10,092 nt of DNA, from contig JABVXV010000763.1 in NCBI GenBank assembly GCA_013365325.1, positions 1-10,092 of the forward strand, written 5' to 3'. The notes below the pieces were generated by a model. It was given only the letters and a program-made list of their open reading frames with translations. It did not search any database and had not been told where the DNA came from. Within the stretch, counting starts at the first letter, position 1; each line of letters starts with the position of its first letter. A program made the position numbers and the translations under genes. The stretch comes from Dipetalonema caudispina. Lineage: Eukaryota; Nematoda; Chromadorea; Rhabditida; Onchocercidae. Positions 1 through 9,319 of this stretch are shown here, piece by piece.

Positions 1-336
1 TTTGGCAAAAATATTGGCAAATCCGTCAAATTAATTACTTTTCAGAAGTAATGCGAAACGCTAATTGTCAAACCGTTCCGATCAATGACTCAAAAATATT
101 ATTTATTTTCTCATATTTAGTGCATACTGCAGAATCAAAACCGGAATATTCCTTCGTTCATGGCAAAAAATTTCAGGAAAAACATACCGGATAGTACATA
201 ACAGAAACTGATCCATTCTGTCCTTTCTGCAAAAAAATTATTTGGTTCAATGGCTATATTCGTGTTCGTCTTTCACTCTCCTCTTTTTCCACTTCTTTCC
301 ATTTAGATAAACTGAGTAAACAAAGCAACCGACGAT
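1..336 (+). promoter_or_regulatory. 5' flank and probable spliced-leader acceptor of the cystatin gene
   Basis: This is non-coding sequence upstream of the cystatin start. The most useful signal is a pyrimidine-rich stretch (about 268-304) ending in TTTAG, with the AG at 305-306. It lies 30 bases before the ATG at 337 and no ATG intervenes, which is the usual layout of a spliced-leader trans-splice acceptor in nematodes. If it is used, the 5' leader is 307-336. No clear TATA box could be singled out in such AT-rich DNA. The first 25 bases hold a short direct repeat built on GGCAAA. Assignment as a trans-splice site is inference; a cis-splice acceptor from an upstream non-coding exon would look the same. 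Confidence 0.5.
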
Positions 337-2274
337 ATGATGTTGTCAATAAAGGAAGCATTACTGGTGATACTTATATTATTCTTCGGTGTGATAGCAC
401 TACTCTATCTGCAAGGATCCACAACTATGGAATCTAAAACACATAATGCAGATCTTTTAATGGGCGGATGGGAAGAACGTAATCCAGAAGACAACGAAAT
501 ACAGGTTATTCTTATTTATAGCTTATAATAATTTCAGGTAAATAATTTACACTTTTTATTACAGATAGTTTGTCGTTTTCTTCATTTTCCTCCCATACAA
601 CATTCAGACGTGTAAATTATTCGTTATGTTTTTCTACGTGTTAGAGTTCTGTTATGTTCTGACGTGTTTGACATATCTGTGCTAATTTTAAGTATTACCT
701 TTTGCTATTTGCATTATGCGTAATTTATATTTTGGATGCCACGTGTAAATCACAAACCAACGTGGAGGAAGTAAGATCTTAAATGTAAAAAAATTAACGT
801 GTTATTTTACATATAAAAAAATATGAGCTGATCTGTTGCTTGCAAATTTCACTGAATGGGTTGGAGGAAAACGTATAAGTTAGAGATCTGAATTATTTAT
901 TAACATTTGTACTGTTCCATTAATCGATGAATTTCAAAATGTCAACGAAATTTCTTGAAAAAAGGAAATTTTCAATCATTTTTTTTTTCCTTCTCTTTAT
1001 ACCTATAAATTGATATTTGCAGGAACTGTTGCCAAGCATCCTAACTAAAGTAAATCAGCAGTCAAACGATGAGTATCACTTGATGCCAATCAAATTACTG
1101 AAAGTTTCATCTCAAGTTGTCGCCGGTATGAAATATAAGATGGAAGTACAAGTTGCTCGATCAGAATGCAAAAAAGTACCTTTCTAGACTTTATTTCCGG
1201 AATTATAATTATCTTCAGTATGTCTGACCTCTAATAAGAATTGGTCGAAGATGATATTTTGCCATGGGAGGATGAAAGAGGAGAGGAGAGATGAAAAAAA
1301 AGACAATTTCTTCGAATTCCATGAAAAACTCGAAATGCTTGTTTACTGATACTTTGTCCATTATGTTAACACAGGTAAATTTTCAGAGTTCGAATGAGGC
1401 AGTTAACCTGAAAACTTGTAAGAGATTGGAAGGACATCCGGATCAGGTTCGTTGCATGTAATTTCAGCACTTGTCGTATCTCGAGAATAATGGGGAGAGA
1501 ATATGAGCAAAGTGTTGACATTGCAATGAGTTGGTATAATTTGGATAGATGTGCACTCGGTGATATGCAGTGGTTAGGCTCGAAAATAAGCCAGGATTAG
1601 AGGGGTCCAGTGGAATAGAATACTTTTCGAAAATTTGGCGAATTATTTCAGCCGTCGAAGTGCTTTTTTTTTGTTATTCTAATGACTCATTTATTTTGAC
1701 AGTTGTTTGGGAATTTTTTTGTTAAGTGTAGATAATGAGTCAGCAAAGGTGAAATTTCGCATTTTTCATTTCACCTGTGGATGCTTGTGTGTGTGTGCAC
1801 CTTAATGACAATTCTTTCTGTAGTGCTTTGCGCTGTCGCTGTTCATACAAAAAAATGAAAGAGGAAAAATATAATCGAATATTGTAATCGCAGCATATAT
1901 TCAAATGAAATAGAACATTCTCAGAATTAATGTTCTTCATCGAGACTGTAATGACAACTTTTTGAAGTACCCATTTGAAGTAATACAACTAAAAACATTT
2001 GAAGGTGTAGAAGTCAGAGATTTTTGAGAATGTTAACATTTGAAAAGAGTACTTGTAAGTGCGACCTGCTTGTTTCCATCTGTTTTAATGCATTTTTTGT
2101 CAATCAAAGTTGTGATGAATATTTTGAAAAATATATTTTATTTTATATTTTCATCGTATGTTACTAATTTTTAGCTTTCGAATCCTTTTTCAGGTTATGA
2201 CGTTGGAGGTATGGGAGAAACCATGGGAGAATTTCATGCAGGTCAATATCCTGGGAACAAAAGTACTCTCGTGA
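337..2274 (+). CDS. cpi-2: Secreted filarial cystatin (CPI-2/onchocystatin type), four exons
   Basis: Exons are 337-504, 1023-1175, 1387-1446 and 2194-2274 (stop TGA). All introns are GT-AG and phase 0, and they join a 153-residue protein. Residues 1-27 form a signal peptide with a long hydrophobic core, so the product should be secreted. Cystatin features follow in order: Gly-Gly at 43-44 (N-terminal trunk), SND at 70-72, QVVAG at 87-91 (first hairpin loop), cysteines at 105 and 118 that should form a disulfide, and Pro-Trp at 137-138 (second hairpin loop). In the family, the trunk, QVVAG and PW form the wedge that blocks papain-like cathepsins, while the Asn of SND binds legumain/AEP. Filarial cystatins of this type also act on host antigen processing and macrophage cytokines. 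The start has two consecutive ATGs (337, 340); either fits. The last exon could be extended by a GT at 2242, but reading on to TGA gives the family's usual C-terminus. The gene appears intact. The symbol is by family resemblance, not a database match. Confidence 0.93.
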
Positions 2275-3232
2275 TTCTTCTTGTGATTCTTTTTATCAAT
2301 TCTTCATACCATTATTGCTAGCATTTTTGTTATTCAGTGCCTACGGCTTTTTTAATTGCATTATATAATTTTATGAAAATCAAAATGATCTTCTAATTGG
2401 TGCATAAATATTTTAAGTGAATAATAACAGTATACAAACTTATTATTTGGCTATTTTGTGGTACACTCCGAAGTAAACTACCTGAAATTGTCAAAAAGCA
2501 GAACTAATTGTTCTTATATATGAATATGTTTGAAGATTCTCGGAGATGGGGTTTCTGTTCATATCGTTTTCTTACGAGCTAGCTTTATATTTATGCTTAT
2601 TCAAGCATTTGTGCAACACTTCACAAAAAGAAGTGAACTTGGGAAAGTGGATAAATTGACGTACTATGATATATTAAATAGCTTCAATCATTTACATAAT
2701 GCCAAACATGCAAATGGACTGATTTTTACGTGGCATGCTTTTACTTTAGCTCTTGCTTCTCTTTCATTTATCTTTAATTTCAATAACTATTTAACAATAT
2801 CCTAGAAGTTTTATCAGTAATAATTTCAGAATACTGAAAATAATACTTGATCAGATGGGTAGTAACAGTTGTCATATATAACAAAGTGCTTCGATCATTT
2901 TACGTACTAATTGTGTTTTTATCGCTAGGAATAAATTTCAGAAATGGAATTGAATTTGAATATTATTTTACTCTCCAAAGGATCATTTTCATGAGAATGA
3001 AGAGAACTTTGAATGTTAGGGTATTAAAAAAGAAATATTGGGGTAGGTGGAATACAAGAGTTTGTTGTTCTAGTGTTGGATTGTAACTATTTTCTTGATT
3101 TTAACAAAAAATTTCGGAAAGAAATCAATACAATGAATTATCAGAAGAGAAAAAAAGCAATTTCGAAGAATTAAGGAAACTCGTATAAAAATGTTATTCA
3201 GCAAAGATTTAATCAGAAATAAAACAGAAGAG
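2275..3232. other. Cystatin 3' flank and intergenic DNA, no gene seen
   Basis: This is AT-rich sequence following the cystatin stop. I found no canonical AATAAA in the first 250 bases; AATAAT at 2420-2425 is a possible variant polyadenylation signal, about 145 bases after the stop. Open stretches at 2530-2805 and 2847-3086 on the + strand lack an ATG start, have hydrophobic low-complexity translations and show no family motif, so I do not call them genes. Confidence 0.6.
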
Positions 3233-3302
3233 TTTTTTTTTTTTTTTTTTTTTTTTTAAATACATTTGCTTTGTTCAAATAGCTATAGCATATACTGAAT
3301 AG

Positions 3303-3337
<35 letters not shown>
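3233..3337. repeat. T25 / A35 homopolymer pair in inverted arrangement
   Basis: A run of 25 T (3233-3257) is followed after 45 bases by a run of 35 A (3303-3337). The two runs are complementary, so a single strand could fold into a stem of up to 25 A-T pairs with a 45-base loop. The 45-base spacer has no coding or family signature. The lengths come from the given sequence and may be affected by homopolymer slippage during sequencing or assembly. Possible origins are two oppositely oriented poly-A tails of retroposed sequences, or simple expansion of homopolymers. Confidence 0.9.
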
Positions 3338-3338
<1 letters not shown>

Positions 3339-5029
3339 GGGAAAAATTGATTACACGAAATGTTGATTTATTGTTAGTAATTAATTTAGTTGTGCGCTTT
3401 TATTCTACCTCATTTTTTGAAGAAATTACAATATCAGTAAAACATTTCACAATTTTTTTTCTGACAAAACTTTCGAAATAATTGTTTTCTTTTTCTTTTG
3501 ATGAGAAGGAAAACCAGAAACTTACATAAAGCAATAAAAAAGTAACTGCGAATTCATTTCATGGGAAATCTCCAATAAAAACTATTTCAAAATTTACTCA
3601 AAACATTTTAATTATTTTGAAGATATCAAAAATTTGAGCAAAAAATGTTCCTGATCTAAGATTTAAGATCAATTTAATTAATCTGATACGCTTACTGTGG
3701 TGCAAACGAAGAAAATTTTTGTCACAAAGGAATTTTATACTATCACATTTCTCCTATTTCCGTTCTTTATCATTTCAGAGTGTGCATTTGTTTTGTCATC
3801 GATAATTATTAAACAGTTTGTGGATTCTGAATTTTCAAATATATCGAATTACGAAATTTCAATTTATATTTTATACGTTGGGCGTATGTATAAAAGAAAA
3901 AATAAAGAGGACAAGTGAAAAAAATTTGCCGAAAGTTTTTCGAGGTGTTTCTCTGCCAACAAAATTGATAAATATTGCATAGCAGTTGATAACGATAGTG
4001 TGCATGCCATTATCCTATCTTAATTAACATTAACAATTTGATAAGCAAATCAATGAGTGGATTTGTTGAATTATATTTCAGATCGCTTTAACAAAATTCA
4101 TAAATTGCAATCAATACCATTAACAGACGATAGATTGTGTCAAATAATCCGTCTAATTATGTTAATTCTTCAACTTTCTTCAAGTTTTTGCTCAAACGTC
4201 AAAAAAAAAAAGACTACCAAAGAATTCCTGCTCTACAATTCTAATATTGCAGTGTAGAATTTAAAAGCGTATAATAGAAGAAATAATCCGGATGGTTTAT
4301 ATTAAAATAAATCTTTTTAAGCAAAAGAGAAAAATTTTGCATATCAAACAAATGTTCAGCTGTTTCGCATTTATCATCGGTGATAGCCACTAAATTTTCC
4401 AATAGATGTATAAAACTCTTGGCACGCATAAGCAATGAATTAAATAAGGCTCTTTTTTTTTTTTGAAAAGCTATCATCGATAGTTCATACTGACTGACAG
4501 TATCAACATCTTCTTGGCTTCATTAAAAACACTTAAAATGTAAATTGTATCCATATCATGTTTCCAATATCTCTCAACTGTTACAATTTTCACATTTGTG
4601 GTAAATGCAATGGTTATAATTCGGCAACAAATTTCAACATTTTTTTGCTTAAAATTATATCAAGAAATTTAAAAGAACTCTGAAATTGCACATTTCATAT
4701 CTAAGATATATGAAAAAAAGAAAATTTTGATAGAATTACATTAAAAGGTGAATGATTGATGATGGAATACTATCTGCTATCGATTTATTTTTCCCACTAA
4801 CTTCTAATTAAAATTCTTGCTAATTTACAGCGATTTATTCCAAATAAATAGCAAAAACAAGACTGCTGGCTTCAAATGAAATTTTTTTTTTTTTCAGTCG
4901 TTTTTTTTTGGAATGAGAAATGTTACAACAACAGTTAACAGTTGTTGATGATGTCGGTGATGTTAAAGATTCATACACACGTATTGATGGTGATAATGAT
5001 AAAGATATCACTGAAAGGAATATATAAAT
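3338..5029. other. Intergenic AT-rich DNA without a supportable gene
   Basis: No protein family, RNA gene or repeat family could be recognised. Several short poly-A or poly-T runs occur (for example near 4200, 4455, 4883 and 4903). A few TTTCAG acceptor-like strings are present (for example ending at 3778 and 4080), but the reading frames after them are short and show no family motif. A minus-strand open stretch at 4241-4477 is slightly more protein-like than its surroundings and is discussed as a finding. The stretch 4945-5003 is rich in TGAT/TGG-type trinucleotides. Confidence 0.5.
4926..4947. repeat. 22-bp near-perfect palindrome centred on GTTAAC
   Basis: The centre is the six-base palindrome GTTAAC at 4934-4939 region, flanked by CAACAAC on the left and GTTGTTG on the right, with one mismatched position (A opposite A) next to the core. 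It lies in gene-free DNA just before the CA microsatellite. No function can be assigned; short imperfect palindromes arise often in AT-rich DNA. Confidence 0.5.
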
Positions 5030-5086
5030 GCACACAGACAAACATACACACACATATACACACATACACATACACACACACACACA
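5030..5086. repeat. CA-rich microsatellite
   Basis: An interrupted (CA)n tract with ACAT/ATAC variants runs for about 57 bases and ends in a pure stretch of CA dinucleotides at about 5072-5085. This is an ordinary simple-sequence repeat. It produces long but meaningless open frames on both strands (Thr/His-rich on +, Cys/Val-rich on -). Confidence 0.9.
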
Positions 5087-6396
5087 AAAATCGTTGCTAT
5101 TTTAACAATTCAAACAAGTATATTTCAATTAATTTAGGCAAAAATTCAATTATCATGTTAGTGAGATTTGTTTTTCCTCCCTTTTTTTAATTTTCTTTTT
5201 TCAAATACTACTTTATTGGAAAGATTTCTTTTTTTCGACAACTTTTTCTTTCACTTTTACGTTATTTACATATATTTTGACAGTGATTGCTTGCAAAAAA
5301 TCATATATTAATGTATTATGGACAAATGCTAGAAAAAATTGACCTTAATGATAGAGTATAAAAATGATTAATTGATCCATAGATAAATTAACTATCTTTA
5401 AAATAAGTATAAAATGTTGAACATAGAATAGGAAATAATAAAGATGTAAAGTTTAAAGCTACAATGGATTGATTGATTTAAATGAAAATTGTGAGCATAT
5501 TTTGAAAGAGGAAAATATGTGACAACAGGAAAATTTAGGAAAATGTGAACTAAATTTATAGAAACAAAAAATGAATAAAAGAAATTAAAGAAACTGCATA
5601 AATCTAAAATTCTTGACATACGTCATATGGTAACGGTTTTGCTTCTAAGCATATTGCAAAGAACTCATAATATTTGTCGTCAAATCATTCCGTTTAACTC
5701 ATTTTTTGTTGATTGAAATTATTAAAATAATATTTTATTACGAAAATTAGTAATTGAAAAAAATAAATAAGTAAAACATAGCTATGACTGTCGTTGAAAA
5801 CTTTCGACCTAAATTTTCTATGTATATTTGTAGTCATTGATATTGATAGCATAATGCACTTCGCAAACTACTTCCGTAATTTCAACCAAGTTGTTTTAAA
5901 TCAATTAGTTTTGTAGGCAATCTATCTAATGTCATTTGAAAGATTCAAAGTTCAATAAGTTCTATGTGTGGGAACTATTCTTGTTTTTGAACAAATCTTT
6001 CATTCTGTACTTACCTAAACAAATAAAACATGTCAACATGTCAACAATTATTCTAATAGGAATAACGATTCAATTTACTTCACAGAAACCTTAAGTAATT
6101 TTGCTGTACTTTTAAGTTGAAATGACTAATTCAGGAAATTCTAAAAAGTCTTCAGCAAAAAATGAAAATAAAATTGAACGAGTTCAACCAAAGAACGGCT
6201 CAATTGATCATTTTTGAATTTTCAATTTGTTTTCTCATCGTAAATAAGTTATTTAGTTCAAAACCTAAATATGATAGAGATATCTTTCCCAATATCTCTG
6301 TCAGTTATCAATTGAATGATTCCACTAGTTTTATGAAATTCCAAATATTTTTGCAATATTTCCTGCGCTACGTATGCGATTGTTCGCTATATTTAA
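5087..6396. other. Intergenic AT-rich DNA without a supportable gene
   Basis: Nothing with a recognisable protein or RNA signature was found on either strand. The open stretches at 5398-5619 (-) and 6162-6431 (+) have composition-driven Phe/Ile/Leu/Asn/Lys-rich translations and no splice-linked continuation I could support. A small direct repeat based on CATGTCAACA sits at about 6029-6045. Confidence 0.5.
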
Positions 6397-6762
6397 GCAT
6401 GCAAAATCAATTGATAAGAGTATGCAAATAACAAAATTCTTCCAAAAAAGCATGCAAAATTAATCAATGAAAATATATAAATGACAAATTAGTGGAGAAA
6501 CATGCAAAATAAATTGATAAAAGTATACAAATGATAAAATTAATAAAAAAAATGTATGCAAAATTAATCGGTAAAAATATACAAATGACGAAATTAATAA
6601 AAAAAGTCCATGCAAAATCAATAACTAAATACATGTAAATAACAAAATTAGTGGAAAAGCATGCAAAATTAAATGATAAAAATATACAAATGGCGAAATT
6701 AATTAAAAAAAGCATGCAAAATCAATTGATAAAAATATACCAATGACCAAATTAATGAAAAT
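6397..6762. repeat. Minisatellite: seven diverged tandem copies of a 50-54 bp unit
   Basis: Units begin at a GCATGCAAAA-type string at 6397, 6450, 6500, 6554, 6608, 6659 and 6712, giving spacings of 53, 50, 54, 54, 51 and 53 bases. Each unit reads roughly as a CATGCAAAAT block, a TTGATAAAAA block, ATACAAATGAC, then AAATTAATAAAAAA. The two halves of a unit resemble each other (TGCAAAAT against ACAAATGA, each followed by an A-rich tail), so the unit may itself be an old duplication of a motif of about 26 bp. Copies differ by substitutions and small indels. The minus strand stays open over 6464-6715 through lack of stops, giving a Phe/Ile/Cys-rich repeat translation; unit lengths that are not multiples of three argue against coding. 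Confidence 0.9.
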
Positions 6763-7303
6763 TTAAATCATACAACTATGAATTAAGTGATTACAAAGGA
6801 ATCGAATATACGAATCTATAAAAAATAGCTTTGATGAAAATATGTCAGAGGATTGCTAAAAACTGCAAAACAAAAAAAAAAAAAAAAGAAATTGTGCGAA
6901 AATACCAGGTGGAAATTGCGGAAACTCTCTTTTATTGTAATCCTAAAGATAAAGGAAACAAGTAGTATAATAAAATAAAAACTACAAAAATAATAATTCA
7001 TAACTATTAATTAGTATATATAAATGTTAACAACATAAACAAGAAAAGCAATTAACAACTACTTGTAAGCTCATTGATATTAGTGTGTCAAAATATCAAT
7101 AAATCATTAAAATATTACAAAAAACGAAGTCCGATAAAAAATTAAACTAAGAATGAATCAAACATAAATTTGTTCGTTCCACAACGAACCATTGCAATAA
7201 ACAATACAATATCGTCAGCAAGTAAAAAATATTACCAACAGAAATTAGAAACAAATAAACGAATAAGTAAAAACATCGCAAAAGCAAACACAACCAAAAC
7301 CGA
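6763..7303. other. A-rich intergenic DNA, no gene seen
   Basis: The + strand is rich in A (about half of bases by eye) with poly-A runs, including one of 16 A at about 6871-6886. An inverted repeat TTGATATT/AATATCAA (7074-7081 and 7092-7099, 10-base loop) is present. Translations are Lys/Asn-rich on + and Phe-rich on -, without motifs. Confidence 0.5.
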
Positions 7304-7580
7304 TTTTTTTCAATTTTTTTCTTTTTTTGTTTTTTATATTTTTTTTCTTTTTAACTATTTTTTCTGATTTCATTTTTTTTTCGTTTTTTTTTTCATTTTT
7401 TCCTTTTCTTTTCTTTTTTTCTGTCTTTTTTACTTTTTCTTTTTTCATTTTTCTTTTTTTTCTTCTTTAACTTTTTTTCATTTTCTGCTTTTTTCTTTTT
7501 TGTTTTTTCTTTTTTTCTTTTTTTTCACTTTTTATCGTTTTTCTTTTTTTTTTTTCTTTCTTCTTGTTTTTGCTTTTTTC
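7304..7580. repeat. Long T-rich, nearly pure pyrimidine tract
   Basis: About 277 bases consist almost entirely of T with scattered C on the + strand, and few A or G. It behaves as a degenerate simple repeat of T-runs broken by C, CA or G, such as repeated TTTTTTC and TTTTTCAT-like strings. The DNA on both sides is A-rich on the same strand, so strand composition flips sharply at both borders. It generates spurious Phe-rich or Lys-rich frames. The whole block could be an expanded simple repeat or the eroded tail of a retroposon on the minus strand. Its right border lies about 160 bases from the retrotransposon remnant. Confidence 0.85.
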
Positions 7581-7744
7581 GTAAAAAAACACACTGATGG
7601 ATTGAACAAAATTAAAAAACATAAAATTATAAAATCAGAGACAAACATCCCTACGAAACGAATTAATCTAAAAATTTCTCCCAAAACCATATTTTCAAAG
7701 ATAAAGTCATATCAGATGACAGTTCCCTAGAAATTATCAAATAG

Positions 7745-8220
7745 TTGGAACGTCGTCGGTATATTGGTGAGATCCAAATGCTTTATCACGAACTAGGCAG
7801 CTCTTACACCTGTGAGCACTGCCAATAGTTCGGCGCTATTCGTGATTTGGCAGAAATTAATGAAGTTTCTTTGCTCCGATTATATACTGCAGCTGAGTAA
7901 GCTATGCTTGACGCATCGGTGAAGATGTGAATTTGTGAGTGATTTGAAAGAGTTACATGACAAGGTAACTCTCTTATGTTTGTTTCCCATTCATTCATAA
8001 GAATGTTCCATACTCTTTGATCGTCTTCACTTATTATTTGGTTCCATGCATTGTTTTTCTTCCATAAATTTTGAAGAAATAATTTAAATTGTATCATTAT
8101 CGGGGCAAAAAATCCTAATGGGTCATATTGAGAGGCTACAACCTCTTCGTTAATTCGCTTCTACTCCACGATAATGGATAATATCCTTGGTACAATACCA
8201 CTTAACACCAAGAATTTTCT
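7745..8220 (-). pseudogene. BEL/Pao connection and RNase H-like region, broken
   Basis: A segment with ILGVKW (about 8147-8220) is followed, after an apparent loss of a few dozen codons and a frame change, by [12 protein letters not shown] and LFLQNLWKK. These are typical of the peptidase A17/Pao connection region. Further on, IFTDAS (around 7909-7926) contains the first acidic residue of the RNase H-like fold, followed by SRIAP. A short deletion and frame change then lead to [12 protein letters not shown] (ending about 7786), a TAG, and a few more family-like residues that fade at about 7745. The rest of RNase H and the integrase are missing. Confidence 0.88.
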
Positions 8221-8224
8221 TAGA

Positions 8225-9017
8225 TTAACTTACTTCTGCTCGATCTTGTTCTGGAATTTGTTCATTGAATTTTCGATCATTAGAGAGAAACTCTCTTATA
8301 TTCATCGAATCATCGTTGAAAATGGATTTCATTTCCTTGTATTTCTTAAGGGCTTCTTCTGTTCCTTCAGCTAATATTATTACACTATCAACATAGAGAT
8401 TCTTCCTCAATTCGTGAGCGATTTTATTCCAAGTGGCAGTGAAGTATAGTTGATAATAGAAAGGGTGATGATACTACTCCAAATGGAACTCTTTTAAATC
8501 AATAACAGCTCACATTTGTTTCGCTTACCTGCCCATCAATATTCTTTAACCAAAGGAATCTGGTACAGTTTCTTTCTGATGGGTGTAGTTCTATTTGAAG
8601 GAATGCCTTTTCTATATCAGCCACTATTACGTTTTTCATTGAGCGGAAACGAAGTAATATTTCAATTAAGTCAGGGAGCGTTATTGGATCTCGATACAAG
8701 ACATCGTTTAGACTTTTCTTTCCCTTAAGACGGGCTGATGCGTCATAAACGATTCTTAGTTTTGTTGTCGATTTGCCTGGTATCAGTATTTCATGATGAG
8801 GCAAATAATGTATGGTACCAACCTGCTTCATATCTGGAGACAGTTCATCAATTATGTTGGACTGCATTTGTTCTTGAATTATCTCTTTATATCGACTAAG
8901 CAGTGGTTTGTTAGTTTGAAGTCGTCTAATTAGTGTTTTTAGCCTTCCGAAACAAAGACCGTAATTGTCATTTAGATTCGTCTTCGAATCTTTCCATGGC
9001 TAACAAACTTGATATCT
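8225..9017 (-). pseudogene. BEL/Pao reverse transcriptase, broken
   Basis: The RYQV...PWKDSK entry to the RT domain starts at about 9017 and is cut by TAG 9000-9002, where the family has Trp. The longest intact stretch (about 8502-8999) carries YLPHHE, LRIVYDASA, LNDVLYR and VADIEKAFLQ, the last holding the first catalytic aspartate. TGA 8499-8501 interrupts the palm; the same frame resumes with RVPFGVVSSPFLLS (about 8448-8492). A frame change near 8427 then leads to RKNLYVDS and the thumb/connection (8225-8410). The second catalytic position is Ser (codon 8384-8386) rather than the Asp of a canonical YVDD box, so activity is doubtful even ignoring the stops. Confidence 0.9.
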
Positions 9018-9020
9018 TTA

Positions 9021-9281
9021 GTCTTTCTTAATGATACCATGTTTGAACTGTTCTAAAACCTTCTCATCTTCGCATGAATTTGCTTGTTGAATACCTTTCA
9101 GTTCTAGTTTCCAGTACTGATTTATGTCTGGAGTCGTAGTGACAGCATTTACGATTAGCAATTTAGTTTTAACAGGATCTATCTCGAATTCGGTCTGGTC
9201 TCCATCATAATTATCATAATTACGAGATTTGTTGATATATCCACTTCCAGTTATTATAGGACCAACCTTCGTGAGAATTAT
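9021..9281 (-). pseudogene. BEL/Pao pol fragment: C-terminal protease region and linker to RT
   Basis: This open segment of about 87 codons ends at TAA 9018-9020 and starts after TAA 9282-9284. Its first residues include TKVGPIITGSGY, typical of the end of the aspartic protease (DUF1758-like) region of BEL/Pao polyproteins. Its last third holds WKLELKGI and VLEQFK, which match the acidic linker preceding reverse transcriptase. The catalytic aspartate of the protease would lie further upstream and is not visible. An alternative is that the part before WKLEL is a diverged spacer; the WKLEL...EQF segment is the firmest. Confidence 0.8.
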
Positions 9282-9319
9282 TTAGAATCTTGTGATGGAT
9301 TTCATTACGAAATAAAACA

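Noticed and set aside
337..528. A stand-alone 63-codon small membrane protein
   Set aside because: The frame simply reads through the donor at 505 into intron 1. Exons 2 to 4 continue the cystatin in phase and carry its motifs.
2530..2805. A 91-codon open frame on the + strand
   Set aside because: It begins with TTG rather than ATG, has a Phe/Leu/Asn-rich translation without a family motif, and no splice-linked partner exon was found. Long open frames are expected in AT-rich DNA.
4081..4257. Possible exon after a TTTCAG acceptor
   Set aside because: The translation shows no recognised family, ends in a poly-A-driven Lys stretch, and no matching donor or upstream exon was found.
4942..5190. 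Open frames on both strands over the CA tract (Thr/His-rich and Cys/Val-rich)
   Set aside because: They are produced by the microsatellite itself and disappear outside it.
6464..6715. An 83-codon minus-strand frame with repeating Phe/Ile/Cys blocks, resembling a repeat membrane protein
   Set aside because: It is a translation of the minisatellite. Unit spacings of 50 to 54 bases are mostly not multiples of three, so the frame is not maintained as a coding repeat.
6397..6762. CRISPR-like array of repeats
   Set aside because: The units are contiguous diverged tandem copies with no unique spacers, in a eukaryotic genome.
7245..7448. A Lys-rich minus-strand frame that looks like a basic nuclear protein
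   Set aside because: It is the complement of the T-rich tract and purely compositional.
8516..8728. A plus-strand frame of 70 codons over the RT region
   Set aside because: It is the antisense shadow of the BEL/Pao reverse transcriptase, whose minus-strand translation carries clear family motifs.
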